The position numbers and the translations under genes are program-made. A model generated the notes under the pieces. That model did no database searches. It was not told where the DNA came from and was given only the letters and a program-made list of their open reading frames with translations. From positions 1 through 64,000 of the forward strand of contig JALOBC010000012.1 in the NCBI GenBank assembly GCA_023228465.1: 64,000 bases of DNA. Direction: 5' to 3'. Position 1 is the stretch's first letter, and each line of letters starts with the position of its first letter. This DNA is from Dokdonella sp. (GTDB taxonomy: Bacteria > Pseudomonadota > Gammaproteobacteria > Xanthomonadales > Rhodanobacteraceae). This document shows positions 9,032 to 17,546 of this stretch, piece after piece.

Positions 9032-9126
9032 AATGCGTGACCGGCACGAGAGCCACCCGGAGTTGCTCAGCAAAAGACCGAAGAATCACACGATACCAGA
9101 CACTTCGCGCAAGTCACTGATTGGAA

Positions 9127-9201
9127 TGGTGGGCCGTGATGGGATCGAACCATCGACCAATGGATTAAAAGTCCACTGCTCTACCGCTGAGCTAACGGCC
9201 C
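9127..9201 (-). tRNA. tRNA-Lys (anticodon TTT)
   Basis: The minus strand folds into a complete cloverleaf. A 7-bp acceptor stem pairs GGGCCGT with ACGGCCC. The D-arm is GCTC...GAGC, the anticodon stem GTGGA/TCCAT carries loop CTTTTAA with anticodon TTT, and the T-arm is GATGG-TTCGATC-CCATC. The discriminator is A, and CCA is encoded at 9129-9127. This tRNA reads AAA and AAG lysine codons. Confidence 0.97.
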
Positions 9202-9348
9202 TGTTGCAAAGTTCCGGCCCTGGCGTGCGCGGCAACTGCGGGTGCATTCCCTCCGCGCTACGGGGAACCAGCGGCGGGAAGCGGCCGGCGGCGCCGCCGA
9301 CGGCGCGACGAAACCAGGAAGGAGGCGCATTCTACCGACCCGCAGTCG

Positions 9349-10032
9349 CTAGCGGTAGCGCGTGGGATCGGCGACGCCGGCCGCCCGGAAGCCTTCGGCG
9401 CGCAGATGACAGGCATCACAATGACCGCAGGCGCGACCTTCTGCGTCGGCCTGATAGCAGGATACGGTCGCGACGAAATCCACGCCCAGGCGCAGGCCTT
9501 CGCGCACGATATCGGCCTTGCTCATGTGCAGCAGCGGTGCATGCACGCGCAATCGCGCACCCTCGATGCCGGCCTTCGTGGCAAGGTTGGCAAGCACGCC
9601 GAAGGCATCGATGAAGGCCGGGCGGCAATCCGGGTAGCCTGAATAATCCACGGCATTCACTCCGCACCAGATCTCCCGGGCACCCAGCACCTCGGCCCAG
9701 CCCAGCGCGATGGCCAGCATGATGGTGTTGCGCGCCGGCACGTAGGTGACCGGGATGCCGCTGCCGCCATGCTCGGGCACGGCAATGTCCGCGGTCAGCG
9801 AGGAGCCGCCGATGCTGCGCAGATCCACCGTGACGGTCTTGTGCTCGACTGCACCGAGCCGGTGGCTGACGCGGTCGGCGGCCGCCAGCTCGGAATGGTG
9901 GCGCTGACCGTAATCGACGCTGAGGGCATGGCAGGCAAGACCCTGCGCGCGTGCCAGGGCAAGCGTCACGGCGGAATCCATGCCGCCGGAAACCAGCACG
10001 ACGGCGCGGGGGGCGGCAGCGGATGGGGTCAT
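9349..10032 (-). CDS. queC: 7-cyano-7-deazaguanine synthase QueC
   Basis: Protein of 227 residues that converts 7-carboxy-7-deazaguanine to preQ0 with ATP and ammonia in queuosine biosynthesis. The PP-loop [15 protein letters not shown] is at the N-terminus, and the zinc-binding cysteines [20 protein letters not shown] are near the C-terminus. Length and start agree with the family. It follows queE by 60 bases on the same strand and is the last gene of the long tol-que run before the tRNA. Confidence 0.95.
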   Translation of the reverse strand: MTPSAAAPRAVVLVSGGMDSAVTLALARAQGLACHALSVDYGQRHHSELAAADRVSHRLGAVEHKTVTVDLRSIGGSSLTADIAVPEHGGSGIPVTYVPARNTIMLAIALGWAEVLGAREIWCGVNAVDYSGYPDCRPAFIDAFGVLANLATKAGIEGARLRVHAPLLHMSKADIVREGLRLGVDFVATVSCYQADAEGRACGHCDACHLRAEGFRAAGVADPTRYR

Positions 10033-10092
10033 GGGCCTCCGTCTCGGATTGCAGCGGGCGTACAGGCCCGCTGCCAGCAGGGTGACGCTCGC

Positions 10093-10761
10093 TCAGTGTC
10101 CGGGAACGACGCCCCACAGCAGCTTGTGGAGCTGCAACTGCAGGCGCACCGGCAGGCGATCGGCAAGCATCCAGTCGGCCAGCGCGCGCGGCGCAAGGCG
10201 CCCGTGCACCGGGGAGAACAGCACCTGGCAGCGCCTGTCCAGCGCGTGCTCGCGCACACGCGCCACCGCCCAATCATAGTCGTCCCGGTCGGCGATCACG
10301 ATCTTGACCTGGTCGTGCGGCAACAGGCAGGCCATGTTCGACCAGAGGTTGCGCGCGACCTCGCCCGATCCGGGCGCCTTGAGATCCACGACCTTGCGCA
10401 CGCGTGGATCGACCGCCGCGACATCCAGCGCGCCGGAGGTCTCAAGCGAGGTTTCGTAGCCGGCGTCGCACAGGCGCTGCAGCAGCACCAGGCAGCGCTT
10501 CTGCGCCAGCGGCTCGCCGCCGGTGACGCACACGTGGCGCGCTCCGAACGACGCCACCTCGGCCAGGATCGCATCGATGTCGTGCCACTGGCCGCCATGG
10601 AAGGCATATTCGGTATCGCACCACACGCAACGCAGCGGGCAGCCGGTCAGGCGCACGAATACGGTGGGCCATCCGACCGCATCGGCCTCACCCTGCAGGG
10701 AATGGAAGATCTCGCTGATGCGCAGGCGCTGATCGCTCGCCACGCCGTCCACGCTGCCCAT
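10093..10761 (-). CDS. queE: 7-carboxy-7-deazaguanine synthase QueE
   Basis: Radical-SAM enzyme of 222 residues that contracts the pterin ring of carboxy-tetrahydropterin. It has the QueE-type cluster motif CPLRCVWC (Cys41, Cys45, Cys48) after RISEIFHSLQGEA, and the SAM-binding VCVTGGEPL. The ATG at 10761 puts the conserved SLQGE region at its usual distance from the start. Only eight bases separate it from cpoB, so it is probably co-transcribed with the Tol-Pal genes, as in other Xanthomonadales. Confidence 0.94.
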   Translation of the reverse strand: MGSVDGVASDQRLRISEIFHSLQGEADAVGWPTVFVRLTGCPLRCVWCDTEYAFHGGQWHDIDAILAEVASFGARHVCVTGGEPLAQKRCLVLLQRLCDAGYETSLETSGALDVAAVDPRVRKVVDLKAPGSGEVARNLWSNMACLLPHDQVKIVIADRDDYDWAVARVREHALDRRCQVLFSPVHGRLAPRALADWMLADRLPVRLQLQLHKLLWGVVPGH

Positions 10762-10769
10762 GACTGCGC

Positions 10770-11645
10770 TCAGCGCTGGGTTTCCATCTTCAGCGCGCGC
10801 AGGCGACCTTCGGCCAGCCGCGCAACCGTCGTGCCCGGGTAGGTCTGCAGCACCTGGTTCAAGGTGGCCTCGGCCTGGTCCCACTGCTTCTGCTCATACT
10901 GGCTGTAGCCGATCTTGAGCAACGCATCCGGGGCCTTGGGGCTGCCCGGGAAGCGCGCGAGCAGGGTACGGAAGGCCTCCTCGGCGATCGGGTAGTTCTG
11001 CGTGACGTAGTAGGACTCGCCCAGCCAGTAATAGGCATTGCCGGTCAGCGGATCATCGGGATACTGGTCGATGAACGCCTGGAAGCGGCGCGCGGACTCG
11101 GCGTAACGGCCATCCTTGAGCGCAGCGAAGGCTTCGTTGTAGGCCTCCATCGCGGTGGCGCCAGCCGGTGCCGCGGCGGGGCCAGGTGGCGCGGCGGGCG
11201 TGGCTGCGCCGGCCGGGGCCGCGGCTGGGGCAACCTGGCCCGCCGCACCCGCGGACACGCCGGGCGCGGCACTGCTGCCGCCCGGGCTGGCGAGATCGAT
11301 GTCCGGCGGCTGCGCGGGGGCTGGCGCCGCGGCGGACGCTGCCGGCCCGGTGCCTTCAAGCCGGTTCAGGCGTGAATCCAGGTCGATGTACTGATCGCGG
11401 TTGCGTTGCTGCGCCTGCTCCAGGGCATGGCGCAGTTCCTCGACCTGGCCTTGCAGCAACTGCACTTGCGACTCGAGCGCGGAAATGCGGTTGACGAGTT
11501 CGACGGCGCTGCTGCCGCCCCCCTGGGCCGCCTGCTGTTCCAGGCGATCGACACGCTCGGCCAGCGACAGGCGCTGCGCCTGTGCAGCGGGCATCGTGGC
11601 GGCGAACGCAAGCGCCGCCAGGGCTGTCGTTACGGCAATCCGCAT
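10770..11645 (-). CDS. cpoB: Cell division coordinator CpoB (YbgF)
   Basis: Periplasmic protein of 291 residues. A signal peptide ends at about AAQAQ, then comes a coiled-coil (LAERVDRLEQQAAQ to about residue 85), a long Ala/Pro-rich linker, and C-terminal TPR repeats (AYNEAFAALKDGRYAESARRF, YYWLGESYYVTQNYPIAEEAF, LLKIGYSQYEQKQWDQAEATL). CpoB works with TolA and PBP1B to couple outer-membrane constriction to septal peptidoglycan synthesis. It follows pal on the same strand after 172 bases. Confidence 0.92.
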   Translation of the reverse strand: MRIAVTTALAALAFAATMPAAQAQRLSLAERVDRLEQQAAQGGGSSAVELVNRISALESQVQLLQGQVEELRHALEQAQQRNRDQYIDLDSRLNRLEGTGPAASAAAPAPAQPPDIDLASPGGSSAAPGVSAGAAGQVAPAAAPAGAATPAAPPGPAAAPAGATAMEAYNEAFAALKDGRYAESARRFQAFIDQYPDDPLTGNAYYWLGESYYVTQNYPIAEEAFRTLLARFPGSPKAPDALLKIGYSQYEQKQWDQAEATLNQVLQTYPGTTVARLAEGRLRALKMETQR

Positions 11646-11817
11646 TGCAGGTACCTCGCTCGCTTCAGAGCTGGTGAAAACTTGCGCGTTCCGTGCACGT
11701 CTTGCGCGTGGTTCCGGGGTGTCCGCGGTCGCTCGCGCCAGTCCGGCACGCGCACGCCCGACTGGTCGCCGGCCATCCCTGGCCGGCAGCCCGGCAATCC
11801 GAAGACGCCACGAACCC

Positions 11818-12327
11818 TCAACGCGTCGTGTACACGACCTCGACGCGCCGGTTCTTCGACCAGCATGACTCGTCATGCTGGCGGCAGACCGGGCGCTCCT
11901 CGCCGTAGCTCACCACGTTCAGCTGGGCGCGCGAGGCACCCGCGGCGACCAGCGCCGACTGCACCGCGTTGCCGCGGCGCTCGCCGAGACCGAGGTTGTA
12001 CTCGCGCGAGCCGCGCTCGTCGGCGTGGCCTTCGAGCGTGACGCGCGCATCCGGGAACTCGTGGAGGTACTCGGCGTGACAGGCGATCTGGGCCGCGAAC
12101 TCCGGCTTGATCTCGGACTGGTCGAGGTCGAAATAGATCACGCGCTGGCGCAGGCAGGAATCCGTATCCAGGCTGTCACGCGTGTAACGGCCGGCCGGCT
12201 CGGTCGGCGCGGTCTGGGTGACCGGCGCAGGCTCCGGCGCCGGGGCAGGCTTCACCGCCTTCTTTGCGCAGGCCGACACGCCTGCGGCGAGCAGTACACA
12301 AAACGCAATCCGAAAGACGCTGTTCAT
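11818..12327 (-). CDS. pal: Peptidoglycan-associated lipoprotein Pal
   Basis: Outer-membrane lipoprotein of 169 residues. A short signal peptide ends in the lipobox GVSAC with lipidated Cys20, followed by a Pro/Ala-rich spacer and an OmpA-like domain with the peptidoglycan-binding signature LEGHADERGSREYNLGLGERR. It anchors the outer membrane to the wall and binds TolB. It sits 83 bases after tolB. Confidence 0.96.
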   Translation of the reverse strand: MNSVFRIAFCVLLAAGVSACAKKAVKPAPAPEPAPVTQTAPTEPAGRYTRDSLDTDSCLRQRVIYFDLDQSEIKPEFAAQIACHAEYLHEFPDARVTLEGHADERGSREYNLGLGERRGNAVQSALVAAGASRAQLNVVSYGEERPVCRQHDESCWSKNRRVEVVYTTR

Positions 12328-12410
12328 GGCAATTCCTTGATGAAATCAACTGGATGAGACATTGAAAACGCACGTTCCTGAGACTGGCATGGAACCCTCC
12401 CGGAGCGGAT

Positions 12411-13724
12411 TCAACGCGACCGGAACGGTCCCCATGCCGGCTCACGCACATCGCCATCGGCAAAACCGAGGCGCTGGCGTACGCGCCCATCGGCAGACAC
12501 TGCATACAGGACGCCACGTGAACCTTCGCTGGCGGCGTACAGCAGCATGCTTCCGTTGGGCGCGAAACTGGGGGCTTCATCCTGGTTGCCGGGCGAGATC
12601 AGCGCATACTGGCTGGTAGCCCGGTCGAGGATGGCGATACGATACACGTTTCCGCTGCCCTGCACCATGGCGAGCTTGATGCCGCGGGCATCCACCACGC
12701 TGGGGCTGGCGTTGTACTGGCCCTGGAAGGTCACCCGCGTGGCGTCGCCGCCGGTCGCCGCGACCTGGTAGATCTGCGGCTTGCCGGAGCGGTCGGAGGT
12801 GAAATAGAGCGTCTTGCCGTCCGGCGCCCACTCGGGCTCGGTATCGATGGCGAAGTGGTTGGTGATCCGATCCAGCGAGCGGCTGGCCAGGTTCATCACG
12901 TAGATGTCGGGATTGCCGCCCTTGGACAGGCTCATGGCCAGGCGGCTTCCATCCGGCGAGAATGCCGGCGCACTGTTGATGCCGCGGAAGCTGGACACGA
13001 CCTGGCGCGAACCGGTGCCAAGATCCTGCACGTAGATCGCCGAATTGCCGCTTTCGAAGGAAACATAGGCGATCCTGCGGCCATCCGGCGACCAGGACGG
13101 TGACAGCAGGGCCTCGCGCGAACGCACCACCACCTGCGGATTGAAGCCGTCCGAATCGGCCACCATCAGGGCGTATTGCCAGTTGGGCGACGCGCCGGTC
13201 ACCGTGATATAGGCGATGCGCGTCCAGAACGCGCCACGCACGCCAAGAATCTTTTCATACACCGCGTCGGCAACCTGGTGGGCGATGTCGCGCAGCCCGC
13301 TGCGCTGGCCGCTGATGGCGCCATCGGCGATGCGCTGCTGGCGGGCCACGTCGAACAGCTCGTATTCGACCCGCAAGCTGCCATCGCCGCCATCGAGGCT
13401 GCGCCCGACCAGCAGGTAGTCCTGCTTGAGCAGGCGCCAGGTGGCGAACTTCACCTCGTCCGCACGGCTCGGAAACTCGACGATATCGTTGCGCGGCAAG
13501 GTGCGAAATTGCCCCGAGCGGGCCAGGTCGGCGCGCACGATCTCGCCGGGATTGGCTTCCGGCGGCACGCTGGCGCCCTCGAAAGCAAACGGCACCACTG
13601 CAATCGGCACCGCCGATGCGGTGCCGTCGACGATGTCGATGTCCAGGCCCTGCGCGAAGGCCGGCCCGCCCAGCAGCAGGGCGAACCACAGCAGCAGCCT
13701 GCGTCCCATGATGCGATTTTCCAT
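12411..13724 (-). CDS. tolB: Tol-Pal system protein TolB
   Basis: Periplasmic protein of 437 residues. It has a signal peptide (LLLWFALLLGGPAFAQG), a TolB N-terminal domain, and a beta-propeller of WD40-like repeats such as SPSWSPDGRRIAYVSFESG and EPEWAPDGKTLYFTSDRSG. TolB links Pal to the TolQRA motor. Three in-frame starts exist (TTG 13733, ATG 13724, ATG 13709); 13724 was taken because GAAGAG lies just before it and it leaves a normal signal peptide. It starts 11 bases after the tolA stop. Confidence 0.93.
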   Translation of the reverse strand: MENRIMGRRLLLWFALLLGGPAFAQGLDIDIVDGTASAVPIAVVPFAFEGASVPPEANPGEIVRADLARSGQFRTLPRNDIVEFPSRADEVKFATWRLLKQDYLLVGRSLDGGDGSLRVEYELFDVARQQRIADGAISGQRSGLRDIAHQVADAVYEKILGVRGAFWTRIAYITVTGASPNWQYALMVADSDGFNPQVVVRSREALLSPSWSPDGRRIAYVSFESGNSAIYVQDLGTGSRQVVSSFRGINSAPAFSPDGSRLAMSLSKGGNPDIYVMNLASRSLDRITNHFAIDTEPEWAPDGKTLYFTSDRSGKPQIYQVAATGGDATRVTFQGQYNASPSVVDARGIKLAMVQGSGNVYRIAILDRATSQYALISPGNQDEAPSFAPNGSMLLYAASEGSRGVLYAVSADGRVRQRLGFADGDVREPAWGPFRSR

Positions 13725-13735
13725 ACTCTTCAACC

Positions 13736-14650
13736 TTATCCGTCGTACCTGAACGTAAATTTGATGCGCCGCTGGAAGACCTTTTCATAGCCCTGGTAGG
13801 GCAAGGGCGCCGCGCGCATGACCGCCTGCTCGATCGAGCGGCGGGTTGCCGGATCGGCATTGCAGGGCGTGGAGACCACGGCCGCGATGACCTCGCCACC
13901 CGGAATCTGGGTGATGTCGAGGGTACAGCGCAGGCCCGCCTGCGCGCTTTCCGGACGGTTCCAGTTCTGCGTCACCACGGCCTGAATGGCGGCACTGTAG
14001 CGCGCCGTCAGATCGTTGTCGGCGCCTCCGGCCCCGGTCTGCGCCTGCGCGGCCTCGTGCTCGGCGGCTGGTTGCGCCGCCGCGCGCTCCGCCGGCTGGC
14101 GATTGCGGTCCTCCAATTGCGCCAGGCGCTCCTTTTCCAGCTTCAGCTTCCTTTCCGCCGCGGCCCGCGCTTCACGGATCTCGGCGAGCTGCTTTTCCTT
14201 CTCCGCCCGCAGCTTGCGTTCCTTTTCCTGCTCCTGCTCCAGTTCCACCTGCTGCTGCCGCACGCGCGCTTCCTCCTCGCGCCTGGCCTGCTCGGCCTGC
14301 TCGCGGGCCAGGGCCGCGACCTTTTCCCGCTCGACCAGATCCTGGCGCTGTACTTCGCTGGGCGTCGGCGTGGCCGGCTTGGGCGGCGCCGGTTCGGGTT
14401 TCGGTTCGGGCTTGGGTTCAGGCCTGGGCGGCGCTTTCGGTTTGGGCGGCCTGGCCGGTTCGCGCTTGCCGGCCTGCGGCTTCGGCGCCGCCGTCGGGCC
14501 GACCAGGGTCGCCTCGATCACCGGGCCGGGCATGGTGACCGGACGCGTGGCCTGCGTCCACCACAGCCCCACCAGCAGCGCCAACAGGAACAGCACGTGC
14601 AAGCCGAGCGCAAATCCAAACGCACGCGCCTTGTCGCCGAAGCTCTCCAT
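13736..14650 (-). CDS. tolA: Tol-Pal system protein TolA
   Basis: Inner-membrane protein of 304 residues. A single anchor (about 12-31) is followed by a Pro/Lys linker, a long Glu/Lys/Arg/Ala-rich helical region (about 105-200), and a TolA C-terminal domain ending FQRRIKFTFRYDG. It spans the periplasm and transmits energy from TolQR to Pal/TolB. Spacing of four bases to tolR supports an operon. Confidence 0.93.
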   Translation of the reverse strand: MESFGDKARAFGFALGLHVLFLLALLVGLWWTQATRPVTMPGPVIEATLVGPTAAPKPQAGKREPARPPKPKAPPRPEPKPEPKPEPAPPKPATPTPSEVQRQDLVEREKVAALAREQAEQARREEEARVRQQQVELEQEQEKERKLRAEKEKQLAEIREARAAAERKLKLEKERLAQLEDRNRQPAERAAAQPAAEHEAAQAQTGAGGADNDLTARYSAAIQAVVTQNWNRPESAQAGLRCTLDITQIPGGEVIAAVVSTPCNADPATRRSIEQAVMRAAPLPYQGYEKVFQRRIKFTFRYDG

Positions 14651-14654
14651 CCGG

Positions 14655-15098
14655 TCAGCGTTCCGCTTCCGCCGCGAGCGGCTGGCTCATCAGCCCGACC
14701 TTGGGCACGCCTGCCGACTGCAGCAGTACCATCGCCTGATAGATCGTACCGTACTCGGCGCGTTCGTCGCCCGCGACGAGTACGGGAACCTGCGGATTCT
14801 GACGCACGAATGCTGAAACCTTGTTGACCAGCGCATCGGCTTCGATCGGTTCGCGTTGCGTGGTGCCCAGGGTGAGGAAGTAGTGGCCTTCGCGATCGAC
14901 GCTCACGACCACCGGCTCCTTGTCGTTCTGGATCGCCGCCGCCGCCGACTGCGGCAACTGGATATCGACGCCAAGGTTCAGCAGCGGCGCGGTCACCATG
15001 AAGATGATCAGCAGCACCAGCATCACGTCGATATACGGCACGACGTTGATCTGGGCCATGAGTTTGCGCGGCTTGCGGCGGGTATTGAGACTGGCCAT
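14655..15098 (-). CDS. tolR: Tol-Pal system protein TolR
   Basis: ExbD/TolR-family protein of 147 residues. It has one transmembrane helix after a basic N-terminus; the helix carries the conserved proton-relay Asp in INVVPYIDVMLVLLIIFMV. The remainder is periplasmic. With TolQ it forms the proton-driven motor that energises TolA. A 142-base gap separates it from tolQ, unusually long within this operon. Confidence 0.95.
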   Translation of the reverse strand: MASLNTRRKPRKLMAQINVVPYIDVMLVLLIIFMVTAPLLNLGVDIQLPQSAAAAIQNDKEPVVVSVDREGHYFLTLGTTQREPIEADALVNKVSAFVRQNPQVPVLVAGDERAEYGTIYQAMVLLQSAGVPKVGLMSQPLAAEAER

Positions 15099-15240
15099 GA
15101 GCTAGAGACTGGAGTTGCGGGTGGCGCGCGGGTGCGCGGGTTGCGCTTGGCGCGTCGTGCCGGGAAGCAAGGCCTTCCCTTGCCATGTTGGCGGGACCGC
15201 GGCCGGGCTGGGGGTGCAACCCGCACCCTGCCCCGGGTGT

Positions 15241-15921
15241 CTATTCTTCCAGATGCGCCTGGCGCGCAAGGATGGACGAGAACTCCTCGACGAAGGTGTC
15301 GTAGCGCAGGTTCAGGCGTTCCAGGCGCATGGAGAAGCGGTTGTACGCCCAGGAGGCGGGAATGGCTGCGATCAGGCCCATGGCGGTGGCGACCAGGGCC
15401 TCGGAAATGCCGGGCGCAACCATGGCGATGGTCGCTTCCTTGACGTTGGCCAGGCCGTGGAAGGCGGACATGATGCCCCACACGGTGCCAAGCAGGCCGA
15501 TGTAGGGGCTGATCGAACCGACGTTGGCGAGGAATTCCAGACCCTGCTCGAGGCGATCGACTTCGCGCGTGGAGGACACCCGCATGGCGCGCTGGGCGCC
15601 CTCCAGCAGGGTACGCGAATCGACGCTGCGCCGCTGGCGCAGACGCGCAAACTCGCGAAAGCCGGCCTCGAAGATGGCGCCGCTGGAAGTGACCCGGCTG
15701 CCGCTGGCCGTGAGTTCGCGGAACAGGCCCGCCAGATCCGCACCGGACCAGAAGCGCTCCTCGAACTCATCGGCATGGGCGTTGGCGCGTGACAGCAACT
15801 GCTTCTTGCGGAAGATGATCATCCACGAAGCGATCGAAAAACCGAGCAGCACCAGCATCACCAGCTTGACGAACAGGCTCGCGTTGAGGACGAGAGCCAG
15901 GATGTTCATTTCCGAATTCAT
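15241..15921 (-). CDS. tolQ: Tol-Pal system protein TolQ
   Basis: MotA/TolQ/ExbB-family protein of 226 residues. It has a first transmembrane helix at about 12-35 and two more in the C-terminal half around ISPYIGLLGTVWGIM and VAPGISEALVATAMGLIAAIPA, which form the proton channel with TolR. Its ATG overlaps the ybgC stop by four bases (ATGA), so the two are coupled. Confidence 0.95.
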   Translation of the reverse strand: MNSEMNILALVLNASLFVKLVMLVLLGFSIASWMIIFRKKQLLSRANAHADEFEERFWSGADLAGLFRELTASGSRVTSSGAIFEAGFREFARLRQRRSVDSRTLLEGAQRAMRVSSTREVDRLEQGLEFLANVGSISPYIGLLGTVWGIMSAFHGLANVKEATIAMVAPGISEALVATAMGLIAAIPASWAYNRFSMRLERLNLRYDTFVEEFSSILARQAHLEE

Positions 15922-16358
15922 GTGCGAACGAGACCTTGGAGCAGATGTTCGGGGATGGCGCGGGGGCGCAAGCGTAGTGCATCGAGACAGGCGATGCGCA
16001 CCTGCGCTTCGACCAGCGCCCGGGTCCCGGGTTCACGGACGAGCCGCTGAGTGACGATGAAGCTCGCGCCGCGCGGCGGCTGGGGCTCCACGGTTGCCGT
16101 GAGCAGGTCGTCGAGGCGCGCCGGCGCGTTGAAAGCGATCTGCATGCGGTGCACGACGAACAGGAGGTCCGCCTGCGCGCGCAGCTTCTCCTGGTCGAAG
16201 CCGGCCGCGCGCAGCCACTCGCTGCGCGCGCGCTCGAAGAAGCGCAGGTAGTTGGCGTGGTAAACGATGCCGCCGGCATCGGTATCTTCCCAGTAGACGC
16301 GGACGGGCCACTGGAAGACCCGGTATTGGGAAGAGCCCACGCCGTTACGCCTTTGCAT
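15918..16358 (-). CDS. ybgC: Acyl-CoA thioesterase YbgC (Tol-Pal-associated)
   Basis: Hotdog-fold thioesterase of 146 residues with the 4HBT motif [21 protein letters not shown], where the first Asp is catalytic. It hydrolyses short-chain or acyl-ACP-like thioesters and is conserved at the head of tol operons. The ATG at 16358 overlaps the ruvB 3' end by 14 bases; a GTG at 16340 would avoid the overlap and remains possible. Confidence 0.9.
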   Translation of the reverse strand: MQRRNGVGSSQYRVFQWPVRVYWEDTDAGGIVYHANYLRFFERARSEWLRAAGFDQEKLRAQADLLFVVHRMQIAFNAPARLDDLLTATVEPQPPRGASFIVTQRLVREPGTRALVEAQVRIACLDALRLRPRAIPEHLLQGLVRT

Positions 16359-17403
16359 CGCCCGTGTCGCCCGGATTCCCGTTCTCGAAGAGATCCGGGA
16401 CGCTGGAGCGGCGCGGCGCCTTGAGGCCGAGGTGGCGCCAGGCCTTGGCGGTGGCCATGCGCCCACGCGCAGTGCGCACCAGGAAGCCCTGCTGGATGAG
16501 GTAGGGTTCGAGCACGTCCTCGATGGTGCCGCGTTCCTCGCTGAGCGCCGCGGCCAGCGATTCAACGCCCACCGGCCCGCCGTCGAAGTTCTCGATGATC
16601 ATGCCGAGCAGGCGCCGATCGAGCGCATCAAAGCCCTCCGCATCGACGTTGAGCATCTCCAGCGCGGCCGCGGCGACCTGCGTGCCGATGCGGCCGTCGG
16701 CGCGCACCTCGGCATAGTCGCGCACGCGCCGGAGCAGCCGGTTGGCGATGCGCGGGGTGCCACGCGCGCGGCGCGCGATTTCGGTCGCGCCGGCGGCATC
16801 GCAGGGAATGTCGAGGATCTGTGCCGCGCGGCGCACGATGGCTGCCAGTTCGTCGGCGCTGTAGAACTCCAGCCGCTGCACGATGCCGAAGCGGTCGCGC
16901 AGCGGCGCGGTCAACAGACCTGCGCGCGTGGTGGCGCCGATCAGGGTGAACGGGGGCAGGTCGAGCTTGATCGAGCGTGCCGCCGGCCCCTCGCCGATCA
17001 TGATGTCGATCTGGAAATCCTCCAGCGCCGGGTACAGCACTTCCTCCACGATCGGCGAGAGGCGGTGGATCTCGTCCACGAACAGTACGTCGCGCGGCTG
17101 CAGGTTGGTTAGCAGTGCCGCCAGGTCGCCCGGCCGTTCGAGCACGGGACCGGAGGTCGAGCGCAGGTTCACGCCGAGCTCGTTGGCGATGACATGCGAC
17201 AGGGTCGTCTTGCCCAGGCCCGGCGGGCCGAAGATCAGCACGTGATCGAGTGCCCCGCCGCGTCGGCGCGCCGCTTCGATGGCGATCGACAACTGCTCGC
17301 GCACGGTCGCCTGGCCGAGGTATTCGGCCAGACGCTGCGGGCGGATCGTCGCATCGACGAAGTCGTCCTCGCGCGTGGCGGTGGCGGAGCTGAGGCGGTC
17401 CAT
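16345..17403 (-). CDS. ruvB: Holliday junction branch-migration helicase RuvB
   Basis: AAA+ motor of 352 residues that drives branch migration on RuvA-bound junctions. Motifs: Walker [14 protein letters not shown], Walker [10 protein letters not shown], sensor [19 protein letters not shown], and a C-terminal winged helix. Length fits the family. It starts 143 bases after kup on the same strand. Confidence 0.96.
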   Translation of the reverse strand: MDRLSSATATREDDFVDATIRPQRLAEYLGQATVREQLSIAIEAARRRGGALDHVLIFGPPGLGKTTLSHVIANELGVNLRSTSGPVLERPGDLAALLTNLQPRDVLFVDEIHRLSPIVEEVLYPALEDFQIDIMIGEGPAARSIKLDLPPFTLIGATTRAGLLTAPLRDRFGIVQRLEFYSADELAAIVRRAAQILDIPCDAAGATEIARRARGTPRIANRLLRRVRDYAEVRADGRIGTQVAAAALEMLNVDAEGFDALDRRLLGMIIENFDGGPVGVESLAAALSEERGTIEDVLEPYLIQQGFLVRTARGRMATAKAWRHLGLKAPRRSSVPDLFENGNPGDTGDAKA

Positions 17404-17546
17404 GAGCGGGGAATGGGCAATCGGGAATGGCGGATCGCCTGATTATCCCCTGCCGGCGACCTTCAGAGTAGGGACGCACCCGGCGAACCTGCATGCTTGA
17501 CGAGGCCGCGCCGAATCCGCCGTGACGATTCCCGCTTCCCGGCTCT

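Larger units (their letters stand above)
8813..9126. other. Gene-free interval with repeat copies and a hairpin
   Basis: This 314-base stretch carries no credible gene. It holds the right-hand inverted repeat copies (8920-8951), an inverted copy of the exonuclease 3' end (8966-8989) and a hairpin at 9003-9031. Short reading frames through it are translations of these repeats. Confidence 0.7.
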